Source of the DNA: Microbacterium oxydans
GTDB taxonomy: Bacteria; Actinomycetota; Actinomycetes; Actinomycetales; Microbacteriaceae
Reading direction: 5' to 3'
Assembly (NCBI RefSeq): GCF_000956405.1
Contig: NZ_JYIV01000013.1
Coordinates: 1 to 64,000, forward strand
Length of the DNA stretch: 64,000 bases
Under the pieces are notes generated by a model. It ran no database searches. It worked only from the letters and a program-made list of their open reading frames with translations, and was not told where the DNA came from. The position numbers and the translations under genes are program-made. Of this stretch, positions 18,183 to 25,829 are shown piece by piece. Position 1 is the first letter of the stretch; every line of letters begins with the position of its first letter.

Positions 18183-18979
18183 CGGAGCAGCCTCGGCGGT
18201 GCCGCGGGGAAGGGGAGCACCGTGTGCTCGGTGACCGATCCGGTCGACGGCACCAGCTTCCACAGGGTCGTGCGCAGATGGTCGAGGTCGGCGTCCGCCC
18301 GCGCCCAGGCCAGGATCACGTCCAGCAGCCGAGCGAGCACGAGCACCGAGGTCGCCTCGTCGACGGGGGTGGCCGCGGCCGGACCGGACTGCTGCCATGC
18401 CTCGGTCGAAGCGGGTGCGCTGCTGGCGGCCAGCCGTCGCGCGGACACCTGGGCCGAGGTCGGGTCGTGCTCGTCGAGCGCGAGCGGATCGATCAGGATG
18501 CTCTCGCCCTCACGGTACACACGCAGCCAGGCGACACCCCGCAGGGGAAGCATGTCGAGGTCGGCCCACCGACGACGGTCGTGCGCATCCTCGGCATAGG
18601 CGACCACGAGGGAGGCGTCCCCCGGCAGCGCGGACGCCGGATCGAGGACGGTGACCCGCGCGCCCCAGGCCTGCAGCACGCGTTCGAGCTCATCGACGAG
18701 TGGGCCTGCTCCCAGAAGGCAGACATCGCGGCGTTCGTCCGGCCAGCGGCGAAGTGCATCCGCGGACTCGCGCTCCTGCACCTCGACCGTCAGGCGGCCG
18801 AGGAAGGCGGAGGATGTGCCGTCCACAGCACGGTCGAGAGCGTCGAACAGCTCGGCGGGTGGTGCGTCGATCAGGACGAACCGTCCGGTGCGCAGGCGGA
18901 TCCGGGGGCGGCCGTCTGCGCCGAGGACGAGATGGGCTCCCGAGTCGGGGAGCGGCAGGATACGGGAGTCGGAAGTCAT
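18179..18979 (-). CDS. E1-like TOMM precursor leader-binding protein
   Basis: Protein of 266 residues resembling the C (ocin-ThiF-like, E1-superfamily) component of azole RiPP synthetases, which binds the leader peptide and presents the core to YcaO. N-terminal winged-helix-like segment (LVLGADGRPRIRLRTGRFVL), then a degenerate Rossmann region CLLGAGPLVDELERVLQAWG at 87-106. No zinc-binding Cys tetrad is visible. The start at 18979 lies 86 bases after the precursor peptide stop and is preceded by GAGAGAA. It overlaps the peptidase gene. Assignment rests on the operon and the fold pattern, not on strong motifs. Confidence 0.75.
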   Translation of the reverse strand: MTSDSRILPLPDSGAHLVLGADGRPRIRLRTGRFVLIDAPPAELFDALDRAVDGTSSAFLGRLTVEVQERESADALRRWPDERRDVCLLGAGPLVDELERVLQAWGARVTVLDPASALPGDASLVVAYAEDAHDRRRWADLDMLPLRGVAWLRVYREGESILIDPLALDEHDPTSAQVSARRLAASSAPASTEAWQQSGPAAATPVDEATSVLVLARLLDVILAWARADADLDHLRTTLWKLVPSTGSVTEHTVLPFPAAPPRLLR

Positions 18980-19064
18980 GGATTCTCTCGGTGAAGGGCC
19001 CGGCCGGGCGCGAACGCCCGGCCGGACTGGAGTGCGCTCGAGAGCGCGACGGAAGGATCCGCGA

Positions 19065-19163
19065 TCAGTCGAACGGGTTCTCGACCAGTGCGTTGGAGTG
19101 CGATGCCGACAGGTGCGCCAGCTGCTCGGACTCTTCGATCTCGGCGAGGATCTGCTTTTCCAT
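19065..19163 (-). CDS. RiPP precursor peptide (32 residues)
   Basis: Short open frame of 32 codons, first gene of the minus-strand operon. The ATG at 19163 is preceded by an excellent AGAAGGAG ribosome site 6 bases away. The first 18 residues are acidic and helix-prone (starts MEKQILAEIEE, ends QLAHL), as expected for a leader. The C-terminal 12 residues are SHSNALVENPFD, preceded by Ser-Ala. Candidate heterocyclisation residues are Ser19, Ser21 and Ser23; there is no Cys or Thr. His22, Asn and the acidic residues Glu28/Asp32 could be metal ligands. Leader-core boundary is not marked by GG or GA; I place it near residues 18-20. No similarity to a named peptide can be asserted. Confidence 0.88.
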   Translation of the reverse strand: MEKQILAEIEESEQLAHLSASHSNALVENPFD

Positions 19164-19236
19164 TTCGTTCTCCTTCTGTGAGGTTTCCGACCCGCGGGGT
19201 GCGGGGCGGGTCCACGGTGGGACGAGATCGACCCTA

Positions 19237-19255
19237 ATTGATAATGATTCTCAAT
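19237..19255. promoter_or_regulatory. Fur/Zur-type operator between the divergent RiPP and uptake operons
   Basis: ATTGATAATGATTCTCAAT is a 9-1-9 palindrome with one mismatch pair, centred at 19246. The inner TGATAATGATTCTCA fits the 15-bp TGAxAATxATTxTCA box used by Fur-family proteins; in actinobacteria that form is best known for the zinc regulator Zur, while iron genes usually carry the DtxR/IdeR box. It lies 74 bases before the precursor peptide and 20 bases before the beta-propeller gene, so it can control both directions. Confidence 0.78.
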
Positions 19256-19274
19256 ATCTACTAGTCTGGCGACC

Positions 19275-20480
19275 ATGCCCTCCTCGCTTCCCCTCCTCGC
19301 CGCTGATCACCGGGCCGGGACCGTCTTCGAGATTCATGGCGACTCCCGGCGTGTCGCGGTGGCCGACAGCTGGCTCGCCGAGCACGCCGGATTCCTCCGC
19401 CTGCCCTCCGGCCCGAACGGCCGCTGGGCGTTCGCCGACGACCGCGGCGGTGCTCTGGTCGTCGGCGGCGGCGACACCGTGCGACGCATCCCGATCGCCA
19501 TCCCCGCCGAACACCTCGCCTGCGACCCGTCTGGTCGTCACGTCGTCGTCTCCTCCGGCCTGGGGGCGAACGAGGAAGCCTGGAGCGACCTGGTCACCGT
19601 CGTCGATCTCGCGACCGACTCATCCGTGCGGTTCCGGGCCCGAGTCGGCGAGCCCGGGGTCGTCGTCGCTCCCGACCAGGCCTCCGGCGAGCCGACGATC
19701 GTGCTCCGTCACCGCGAACCCGGGGCCGTCGAAGCGATCCCCCTCGCCGCGGCGCTCGCGGTCGGACCCCACGCCCCGGTGCTCCACGGACGCGTTCTCA
19801 CCGACATCGCCGCGGACGGCCACGGCGACGTGATCGACCCCGTGTCCGGCATCATCGGCATCGCGACGAGCCGCGGGCTCGAGCGCTTCGTCGTCGACGG
19901 GGGTGCACCTCGGGCCATCGGCAGCATCCCCTGGCCCGTCGACGGACGGGCGTACTACCTGCGTCTCGCCGGCGACACCGGGCGGGCGACCGGGATCGTG
20001 CGCGGGGGACCGGCCGCCCCTGGATCGTGGCCGGAATGGACGAACACGTTCGTCGAGATCGACCTCGCATCCGGCTCCTCCCGTGCCGTACCGCTGCCCC
20101 CGGGACTCGCGTTCCGGTTCGCGCTGGCTGCAGGCGTCGCGGCGGTCGCCGTCATCCACCCCGACGGAGATGCGGTGGTCGTGATCGATCGCGAAGACGC
20201 ACGAGTCTCACAGATCGTCCCGATCCCGGCGATGGCCCACCCCCCTCGCGCCGGTCGGCTGCCGTGGGACGGTGTCGACGGCCGCCCCGCCCAACGCCGG
20301 TCCATCGCGATCGACCCCGTCGGCGGGACGATCGCCGTCACCAGCGGCGGCGACGGCACGATCCATCTCCTCCGCGGGACGGACATCTCGACGGTCGAGC
20401 TCCCCACCCCGCTCGACGAGGGCGGGCATCTGCTGTGGGCGTCCGAGGGCGACCGCGTCGACGACCTGGTGGGCCGATGA
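19275..20480 (+). CDS. Beta-propeller-like protein, first gene of the uptake operon
   Basis: Protein of 401 residues with no recognisable enzyme motif. Repeating short strands (GRWAFADDRGGALVVGGGD, GRHVVVSSG, GGTIAVTSGGDGTIHLLRG) indicate a WD40/YVTN-like beta-propeller. There is no signal peptide or lipobox, so it is probably cytoplasmic. Start at 19275 lies only 20 bases after the Fur/Zur-type box and has no ribosome site, suggesting a leaderless or very short-leader transcript. It overlaps the peptidase gene by 4 bases (ATGA). The following peptidase has its own N-terminal propeller, so this may be a binding partner or a free-standing propeller that holds the peptide. Function unknown. Confidence 0.8.
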   Translation: MPSSLPLLAADHRAGTVFEIHGDSRRVAVADSWLAEHAGFLRLPSGPNGRWAFADDRGGALVVGGGDTVRRIPIAIPAEHLACDPSGRHVVVSSGLGANEEAWSDLVTVVDLATDSSVRFRARVGEPGVVVAPDQASGEPTIVLRHREPGAVEAIPLAAALAVGPHAPVLHGRVLTDIAADGHGDVIDPVSGIIGIATSRGLERFVVDGGAPRAIGSIPWPVDGRAYYLRLAGDTGRATGIVRGGPAAPGSWPEWTNTFVEIDLASGSSRAVPLPPGLAFRFALAAGVAAVAVIHPDGDAVVVIDREDARVSQIVPIPAMAHPPRAGRLPWDGVDGRPAQRRSIAIDPVGGTIAVTSGGDGTIHLLRGTDISTVELPTPLDEGGHLLWASEGDRVDDLVGR

Positions 20481-22258
20481 ACACGCATCGGGGAGTGCTC
20501 GACGATGCCCTCACCCGCGCCGAGCACCACGGTCGGCCTGGTCTTCCACTCGGCGGCTTCGCACTGGGGCGTGCGGACGGGCGCACCCGCCGCGGCATCC
20601 ATCGTCTCGACGGTTCGACGGTGATCGAGCCGGACGGACACCTCCATCGGATCTTCCCCTCCCCCGACCGTCGCCTCATCGCGGTGGAATGGGCGCCCAC
20701 CGCCGACGAGAACGCCGTCCTCGGCCTCGTCGACGTCGCCGCGGGCACGCTGCACCTCCATCACGACATCCGCCTGCGCTACGACACGGTGCTCTGGACG
20801 GCCGACTCGCGGAGCCTCGACGTGGTCGCCAGCCGCGACCGCCAGCTCGTGACCCTCGACGTGGAAACCGGCGAGACCCGGGTGGCTCCCCTGGCGAATG
20901 AGGGCCGGCTGCGACTGTTCCCCGGGGGAGCGAGTGGCCTGCGCGCCCTCAGCTCGACAGGGGCGGGAACCACTCTGACCGACCGGGCGACGGGGACGCC
21001 GCTGGGCCGGTGGTCCGCACTGTTCCGCGCCGGCCCGCTCGGCTCCGGGGTGCTCGTGTGGCACGACAGGGGCTTGGATGCCGTGTCGATCGACGCCGCA
21101 GCCGACAGCGCAAACGACAGCACACTCTGGCACTGGCATGACCCCGACGTGCGGATCGTCGACGTCGCGGTGCAGGACGATCGGGTGGTGGCGCTCGCCG
21201 TGGCGGAAGGGCGGAGCGTGCTCATCGACCTCGACGACGGCATCGAGGTCGGCCGCGCAGAACCTGCCTCTTCCGACGCCGATGTGCTCACCACGACGAT
21301 GATCGGCGTCGACGACGGCGGGCTGCATCTGGGCGTCGAAGGCCCGCTCACGCCACCCCGCATCGTCGAGCGCGCACAGCTCGGGACCACGATCGCGCCG
21401 CCCTCCCCGTACTCCCGCGCGACCACCGTGCGCCACGACATCCCGGCCGCCGACGGCACGACCCTCACGGTGCACGTGACGTCGCCGAGCACTGCGGAGG
21501 GGATCACGGGCGCGGGGACGACAGATCCGCTGCCGATGATCCTCACCTGCTACGGCGGCTTCGGCGTGCCGCACCTGCCCGTGTTCGAACCGACCGTGCC
21601 CGCGTGGATCGAGGTCGGCGGTGCCTACGCCTTCGCCCAGCTCCGTGGTGGGGGCGAGCGCGGTGAGGCCTGGCGCGAAGCCGGATACGGCGAGCGCAAG
21701 CACCGCACCGTCGCCGATCTCGCCGACGTCGCCCGCGGTCTCATCGCGGCCGGTGTCACCCGTCCCGATCTACTCGTCCTCGCCGGGGCCTCGCTGGGCG
21801 GGGTCGTCGCTGCCGCGTGCGCGCTCGAACATCCGGAGCTGTGCGCGGGGTTCGTGACCACAGCCGCCCCGCTCGACGTGCTCGCCCTCGAGGATCATCC
21901 GCTCGGGGCGGGCTGGCGCGCGGAGTTCGGCGACGACGGCACACCCGCGTCCCGTGCGCGACTCGGTGCGCTGTCTCCGCTCGCACGCGCCGAGTCCCTT
22001 CCGGTCGGTGCGCCGGTCCCCTCCTATCTGGGAGTGGTGCTCGGCGAAGACACCAGGGTCCTCGCCCGCGACACGCACCGGATGGTCGAGTCGCTGCGTC
22101 GGGCGGGCGGCTCGGCCCGCTCATGGACGGCAGCGGGGGCAGGTCATGGCGCGAACGAGTCCGTCGCCCTGCACGACCTCGGCCTCGCGGTGCTCGACTT
22201 CGCCGCAGAGGTCACATCGACCAGCACAGCAGGCACCACGACCGGAGACACCCGATGA
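20477..22258 (+). CDS. Prolyl oligopeptidase-family (S9) serine peptidase
   Basis: Peptidase of 593 residues with an N-terminal beta-propeller (about 1-310) and a C-terminal alpha/beta hydrolase domain. The family hallmark AQLRGGGERGEAWREAGY lies near 389-406, the nucleophile in GASLGG near 438, Asp in LGEDTRVLARD near 525 and His in GAGHGANES near 556. S9A enzymes cut peptides shorter than about 30 residues, often after proline; the precursor here has one proline two residues from its end (ENPFD). No signal peptide, so it acts in the cytoplasm. Overlaps genes on both sides by 4 bases. It may process the peptide or degrade the imported metal-peptide complex to release the metal. Confidence 0.88.
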   Translation: MNTHRGVLDDALTRAEHHGRPGLPLGGFALGRADGRTRRGIHRLDGSTVIEPDGHLHRIFPSPDRRLIAVEWAPTADENAVLGLVDVAAGTLHLHHDIRLRYDTVLWTADSRSLDVVASRDRQLVTLDVETGETRVAPLANEGRLRLFPGGASGLRALSSTGAGTTLTDRATGTPLGRWSALFRAGPLGSGVLVWHDRGLDAVSIDAAADSANDSTLWHWHDPDVRIVDVAVQDDRVVALAVAEGRSVLIDLDDGIEVGRAEPASSDADVLTTTMIGVDDGGLHLGVEGPLTPPRIVERAQLGTTIAPPSPYSRATTVRHDIPAADGTTLTVHVTSPSTAEGITGAGTTDPLPMILTCYGGFGVPHLPVFEPTVPAWIEVGGAYAFAQLRGGGERGEAWREAGYGERKHRTVADLADVARGLIAAGVTRPDLLVLAGASLGGVVAAACALEHPELCAGFVTTAAPLDVLALEDHPLGAGWRAEFGDDGTPASRARLGALSPLARAESLPVGAPVPSYLGVVLGEDTRVLARDTHRMVESLRRAGGSARSWTAAGAGHGANESVALHDLGLAVLDFAAEVTSTSTAGTTTGDTR

Positions 22259-23400
22259 GCGATTCGACAGCCGCCCTCCCCGAACGACGCGTCCGACGCC
22301 TGTCCTTCCGAAGGCAGGGGAGCCGAGAGCACGCTCTGCACCGCAGCGGAAGTCGACGGATCCTCCCGGTCGGCCCGACGGTGACGACGATCGTCGTGCT
22401 CGCCGTTCTCGTCCTCGTCGTCTCCGCCGCCACCGGCCCCGTCGGCGTCTCCCCCCTCGATGCCGCCAAGATCGTGATCGGCCACCTGATCCCCGGCATG
22501 CCCTGGATGTCAGACGGCACGCTCACCCCGCTGCAGGACCAGGCCGTGTGGCAGTTCCGGGTGCCCCGGTCGCTCCTGGCCGCACTTTCGGGGGCGGGAC
22601 TCGCTCTCGCCGGAGCCATGATGCAAGCCGTCGTGCGCAATCCCCTCGCCGAGCCGTACATCCTCGGCGTCTCCTCGGGCGCGAGCGTCGGCGCCGTGCT
22701 GGTGATCGTCTCCGGAGGCGCCACCTTCCTCGGGCTGACGATGAGCGGTGCGGCGTTCGTGGGGGCGATGGTCGCCTGCCTCCTCGTGGCCATGCTCGCG
22801 CGCATCCGCGGAGAGCTGTCCCCGACCAGGATGATCCTCGCCGGTGTCGCGCTCGGCGCCCTGCTGAGCGCGGTGACCAGCTACCTCACCCTCACCACCG
22901 ACGCCCAGAACGTCGTGAGCGTGATGTTCTTCCTGCTCGGCAGCGTGTCGGCCGCCGACATGTCAACGCTCCTGATCCCTGCGGTCGCGCTCGCGATCGC
23001 CTGCATCGCCGTGTTCGGGCTCTCCCGTTCCATGAACGCGCTGCTCGCGGGCGACGAATCGGCGCTGGCCGTCGGAGTGCGCACGACCCGGGTGCGGGGC
23101 GTGCTGCTCGTGCTCGCGTCGCTGCTGACCGGAGCGATCGTCGCGGTGAGTGGCGGTATCGGATTCGTCGGGCTCGTCGTGCCGCACATGGCCCGACTCC
23201 TCGTCGGCTCCGAGCACCGGCGGATGCTGCCGATCACGATCCTCGGCGGCGCTCTGTTCCTGATGGTCGCCGACCTGCTCGCGCGGACGGTCGCGATGCC
23301 CACCGAGATCCCCCTGGGCATCCTCACCGCCTTCGTCGGGGCTCCGTTCTTCCTGTGGTTGATGCGCAGCGGGGGCGACCGGGCGGGGTTCGACCGATGA
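22255..23400 (+). CDS. Metal-chelate ABC transporter permease, FecCD/BtuC type
   Basis: Integral membrane importer subunit, 381 residues, larger than the usual 330-350 because of a basic N-terminal extension of about 40 residues before the first membrane segment (TVTTIVVLAVLVLVVSAATG). Family signatures: PRSLLAALSGAGLALAGAMM, NPLAEPYILGVSSGASVGAV, and GGIGFVGLVVPHMARLLVG near the C-terminus. A single permease gene is present, so a homodimer is expected, as for BtuC. Overlaps the peptidase and ATPase genes by 4 bases each. Substrates of the family are iron siderophores, haem, cobalamin and related chelates; here the local RiPP product is a candidate. Confidence 0.92.
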   Translation: MSDSTAALPERRVRRLSFRRQGSREHALHRSGSRRILPVGPTVTTIVVLAVLVLVVSAATGPVGVSPLDAAKIVIGHLIPGMPWMSDGTLTPLQDQAVWQFRVPRSLLAALSGAGLALAGAMMQAVVRNPLAEPYILGVSSGASVGAVLVIVSGGATFLGLTMSGAAFVGAMVACLLVAMLARIRGELSPTRMILAGVALGALLSAVTSYLTLTTDAQNVVSVMFFLLGSVSAADMSTLLIPAVALAIACIAVFGLSRSMNALLAGDESALAVGVRTTRVRGVLLVLASLLTGAIVAVSGGIGFVGLVVPHMARLLVGSEHRRMLPITILGGALFLMVADLLARTVAMPTEIPLGILTAFVGAPFFLWLMRSGGDRAGFDR

Positions 23401-24179
23401 GCGTGCACTTCGACGGCGTGAGCGTCGCCCGCGGCGGACGCACGGTGCTGCACGGGATCGACCTCGAGGTCGCCACAGGCCGCATCGTGGGTCTCCTCGG
23501 CCCGAACGGCAGCGGCAAATCCACCCTGCTGCGCACCCTGTTCACGGGCCAGCGTCCGCAGCAGGGGCGTGTCCTGATCGACGGGGTCGACGTCTCACAA
23601 TTGCCACCGCGCACGCTCGCGCGCACCGTGTCCGTCATGCTCCAGGACGCCCCGTCCGAGTTCGATCTCACCGTGCGCGAGACAGTGCTGGTCGGCCGCT
23701 CACCCCATCGTCCGCCGTTCAGCCGGGACACCCCGGAGGATCAGCGCATCGTCGACCAGGCCCTGCGCACCGCGGACGTGCACGATCTCGGCGACCGACT
23801 GGTGCGTCGACTCTCGGGCGGTCAGCGCCAGCGGGTGATGCTCGCCAGAGCCCTCGCGCAGAGCGGCGAGATCCTCGTACTGGACGAACCGACGAACCAC
23901 CTCGACATCGCGCACCAGCTCGATCTGATGCGTGTGGTGAGCGGCCTCGGCACGACCGTGATCGCCGCCCTCCACGATCTCAACATCGCCGCCGCGTTCT
24001 GCGACGACGTCGCGGTGATCGACGAGGGCAGGATCGTGGCCTTCGGCGCTCCGGACACCGTGCTCACCCCCGCGCTCGTCGACGAGGTCTTCCATGTGAC
24101 CGCCCGCATCGCCGTCGAGGTCGACACGGGAGCACGCGCGATGACCTTCCACCCCAGACAGCCCCAACCCCTCACCTAG
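23397..24179 (+). CDS. Metal-chelate ABC transporter ATP-binding protein, FecE type
   Basis: ATPase subunit of 260 residues. Walker A GPNGSGKST near 36-44, signature LSGGQRQRVMLARAL, Walker B ILVLDEPTNHLD and the switch His in ALHDLN are all intact. The D-loop and DIAHQLDLM segment are typical of iron-chelate importers. ATG overlaps the permease stop (ATGA). The binding-protein gene begins 10 bases downstream. It should energise import through the FecCD-type permease. Confidence 0.93.
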   Translation: MSVHFDGVSVARGGRTVLHGIDLEVATGRIVGLLGPNGSGKSTLLRTLFTGQRPQQGRVLIDGVDVSQLPPRTLARTVSVMLQDAPSEFDLTVRETVLVGRSPHRPPFSRDTPEDQRIVDQALRTADVHDLGDRLVRRLSGGQRQRVMLARALAQSGEILVLDEPTNHLDIAHQLDLMRVVSGLGTTVIAALHDLNIAAAFCDDVAVIDEGRIVAFGAPDTVLTPALVDEVFHVTARIAVEVDTGARAMTFHPRQPQPLT

Positions 24180-24189
24180 GAGAAGAAGA

Positions 24190-25206
24190 ATGACACCACG
24201 TACCCGATCCACCCGCCTGCTCGCCGCCGTATCCGTCGGCCTCGGCGCGATCGCCCTCACCGCCTGCGGCAGCGGAGTCTCCACAGGAGCAGCACCCGTC
24301 TCCTCCGAAGGGGCGATCAGCATCGAGAACTGCGGCCGGACCGTCGAGATCCCGGCCACGCCGACGGCCGTCGTCGGACTGCACCCCTCGCAGACCGAGC
24401 TGCTACTACGCCTGGGTCTCGCCGATTCGCTCGTCGGACAGGCGCAGGCCACCGCGGAGGAGTTGCCGAGCGACGTCGCGGACCTCGCGGCCGATGTGCC
24501 CGTCATCGGCGGAGACGCCCCGCCCAGCCGGGAGGAACTGCTCGCCGTCGAACCCGACTTCGTCTACTCGCCGACCACCTACGAGTTCACCGCGGAGCAG
24601 GGCTTCGCCAGCATCGAGCAGCTCTCCGAAGCCGGCGTCGCCGCGTACACCGCGACCGGCGGATGCTTCGACCGGCGCATGGAGGGCACGGTCGACGACC
24701 TCTTCATCGACCTCGAGAACCTCGGCGAGATCTTCCATGTCGAGGACGAGGCGAAGGACCTGATCGAGTCGTCCAAGGCCGAGCTCGCGACCGTCGAGGC
24801 GGCGCTCGACGGCCAGGATCGTCCCCGCGTCGCTCAGATCTTCGTGGAGGGGACGACCCTCACCGCGATCGGCGCCGGCATCGAGTACGACATCCTGAAG
24901 CGCGCCGGTGCCGACAACGTCTTCACGCCGGACGACCCCGCGTTCGCCGACTTCTTCGCCGCCGAGATCACCCCGGAGTCACTCGCGTCAGAGGCACCGG
25001 ACGCGATCGTCTTCGCGGTGTCCGACCCCGCGCACGAGGCAGCCGTCCGCTCCTACCTCGCCGCGACGTTCCCCGACATGCCCGCCGTGCGCGACGGCCG
25101 ACTGATCGCGGTGCCCTCGACCGACCTGTTCCCCGGCACACTCGGCAACGTCTCGGCCGTGCGACTGATCGCCGAGGGCCTCCACCCCGACGTCGTCTTC
25201 GACTGA
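24190..25206 (+). CDS. Metal-chelate substrate-binding lipoprotein, FecB/FepB type
   Basis: Binding protein of 338 residues with a signal peptide ending in lipobox LTAC (Cys about residue 26), hence anchored on the outer face of the membrane. The start follows AGGAGAAGAA. Class III binding-protein features include PTAVVGLHPSQTELLLRLGLADSLVG, the long connecting helix region, and GNVSAVRLIAEGL at the end. Two further cysteines (ENCGRT and GGCFDRR) lie in the mature part and could form a disulphide. Last gene of the plus-strand operon under the Fur/Zur-type box, followed by a hairpin. Predicted to capture a metal-chelate, possibly the peptide made by the divergent operon. Confidence 0.92.
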   Translation: MTPRTRSTRLLAAVSVGLGAIALTACGSGVSTGAAPVSSEGAISIENCGRTVEIPATPTAVVGLHPSQTELLLRLGLADSLVGQAQATAEELPSDVADLAADVPVIGGDAPPSREELLAVEPDFVYSPTTYEFTAEQGFASIEQLSEAGVAAYTATGGCFDRRMEGTVDDLFIDLENLGEIFHVEDEAKDLIESSKAELATVEAALDGQDRPRVAQIFVEGTTLTAIGAGIEYDILKRAGADNVFTPDDPAFADFFAAEITPESLASEAPDAIVFAVSDPAHEAAVRSYLAATFPDMPAVRDGRLIAVPSTDLFPGTLGNVSAVRLIAEGLHPDVVFD

Positions 25207-25224
25207 GCAGCACTGCCGCGCCTG

Positions 25225-25256
25225 CACCCCCGGAGAGCACACGCCCTTCGGGGGTG
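25225..25256 (+). terminator. Hairpin after the metal-chelate uptake operon
   Basis: An 8-bp perfect stem CACCCCCG / CGGGGGTG encloses 16 bases, 18 bases after the stop codon. There is no T-run, as is common in high-GC actinobacteria. It separates this operon from the convergent toxin gene. Confidence 0.6.
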
Positions 25257-25261
25257 TGGCG

Positions 25262-25525
25262 TCAGATCTCGTAGACGTCTCGACGGTGCGCGACACGCAC
25301 CAGGGTCACGAGCACCTGATCGTCGATCACTTCGTAGAGCACGCGGTAGTCGCCGATGCGCACCCGCCAGGCATTGTCATAGCCGGAGAGCTTTCGGACA
25401 CCGGGAGGGCGGGGCTCCCGTTCCAGCTCAGCGATGCCGACGAGAATCCGTCGACGGATCTGCGCGTCGAGTTTGCGTATCTCCTTGGCGGCCGCTGTGG
25501 TGAACTCGACCCGGTAGCTCGTCAC
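25262..25525 (-). CDS. RelE/ParE-family toxin
   Basis: Toxin of 87 residues. Family pattern: N-terminal YRVEFTTAAAKEIRKLDAQI, then LSGYDNAWRVRIGDYRVLYEVIDDQVLVTLVRVAHRRDVY. The conserved Arg residues of GDYRVLY and the C-terminal HRRDVY tail are those used by RelE-type mRNA endonucleases that act on the ribosome. The ATG overlaps the antitoxin stop by 4 bases, the normal order antitoxin then toxin. Complete and apparently functional. Confidence 0.9.
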   Translation of the reverse strand: MTSYRVEFTTAAAKEIRKLDAQIRRRILVGIAELEREPRPPGVRKLSGYDNAWRVRIGDYRVLYEVIDDQVLVTLVRVAHRRDVYEI

Positions 25526-25782
25526 GCAACTTCCGTGATGAGCTCATCGAGCGACACCCGCTGACCATCATCCGCAGCCTTGGCGGCCGCGAACTCGGCC
25601 GCATCGCGCGCGGCTTCGAGCTCTTCGAGCAGTTCCAGATCAGCCACGCTGATCACGACGGCCGTGAGCTTGCCGTGGCGGGTGACGCCCACGCGCTCGG
25701 AACCGTAGGCGACACCTCCGAGAACGTCGGCCAGGCTGTCGCGAAGATCCTTCGACGGGACGCTGCGGCTGATCGTGTTCAT
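25522..25782 (-). CDS. Phd/YefM-family antitoxin
   Basis: Antitoxin of 86 residues. The N-terminal SRSVPSKDLRDSLADVLGGV and RVGVTRHGKLTAVVISVADLELLEELE match the Phd/YefM DNA-binding fold; the C-terminal part (about 55-86) is the toxin-binding region. It lies immediately upstream of the RelE-type toxin and should neutralise it and, together with it, repress the operon through the palindrome at 25799. Confidence 0.9.
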   Translation of the reverse strand: MNTISRSVPSKDLRDSLADVLGGVAYGSERVGVTRHGKLTAVVISVADLELLEELEAARDAAEFAAAKAADDGQRVSLDELITEVA

Positions 25783-25798
25783 GTCACCATTCTACCCC

Positions 25799-25810
25799 TT
25801 ATGTACATAA
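25799..25810. promoter_or_regulatory. Toxin-antitoxin operator
   Basis: TTATGTACATAA is a perfect 12-bp palindrome in a locally AT-rich stretch, 17 bases before the antitoxin start. This is the position expected for Phd/YefM autoregulation. Confidence 0.7.
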
Positions 25811-25829
25811 GAGCGAGAAGATACCTGAA

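Noticed and set aside
19237..19255. DtxR/IdeR iron box reading of the dyad
   Set aside because: It lacks the TTAGG...CCTAA arms seen at 38246; the AATGATT core fits the Fur/Zur type instead.
25225..25256. Riboswitch-like element near the toxin gene
   Set aside because: Only a simple stem after the uptake operon; no further conserved helices, so a terminator is the plainer reading.
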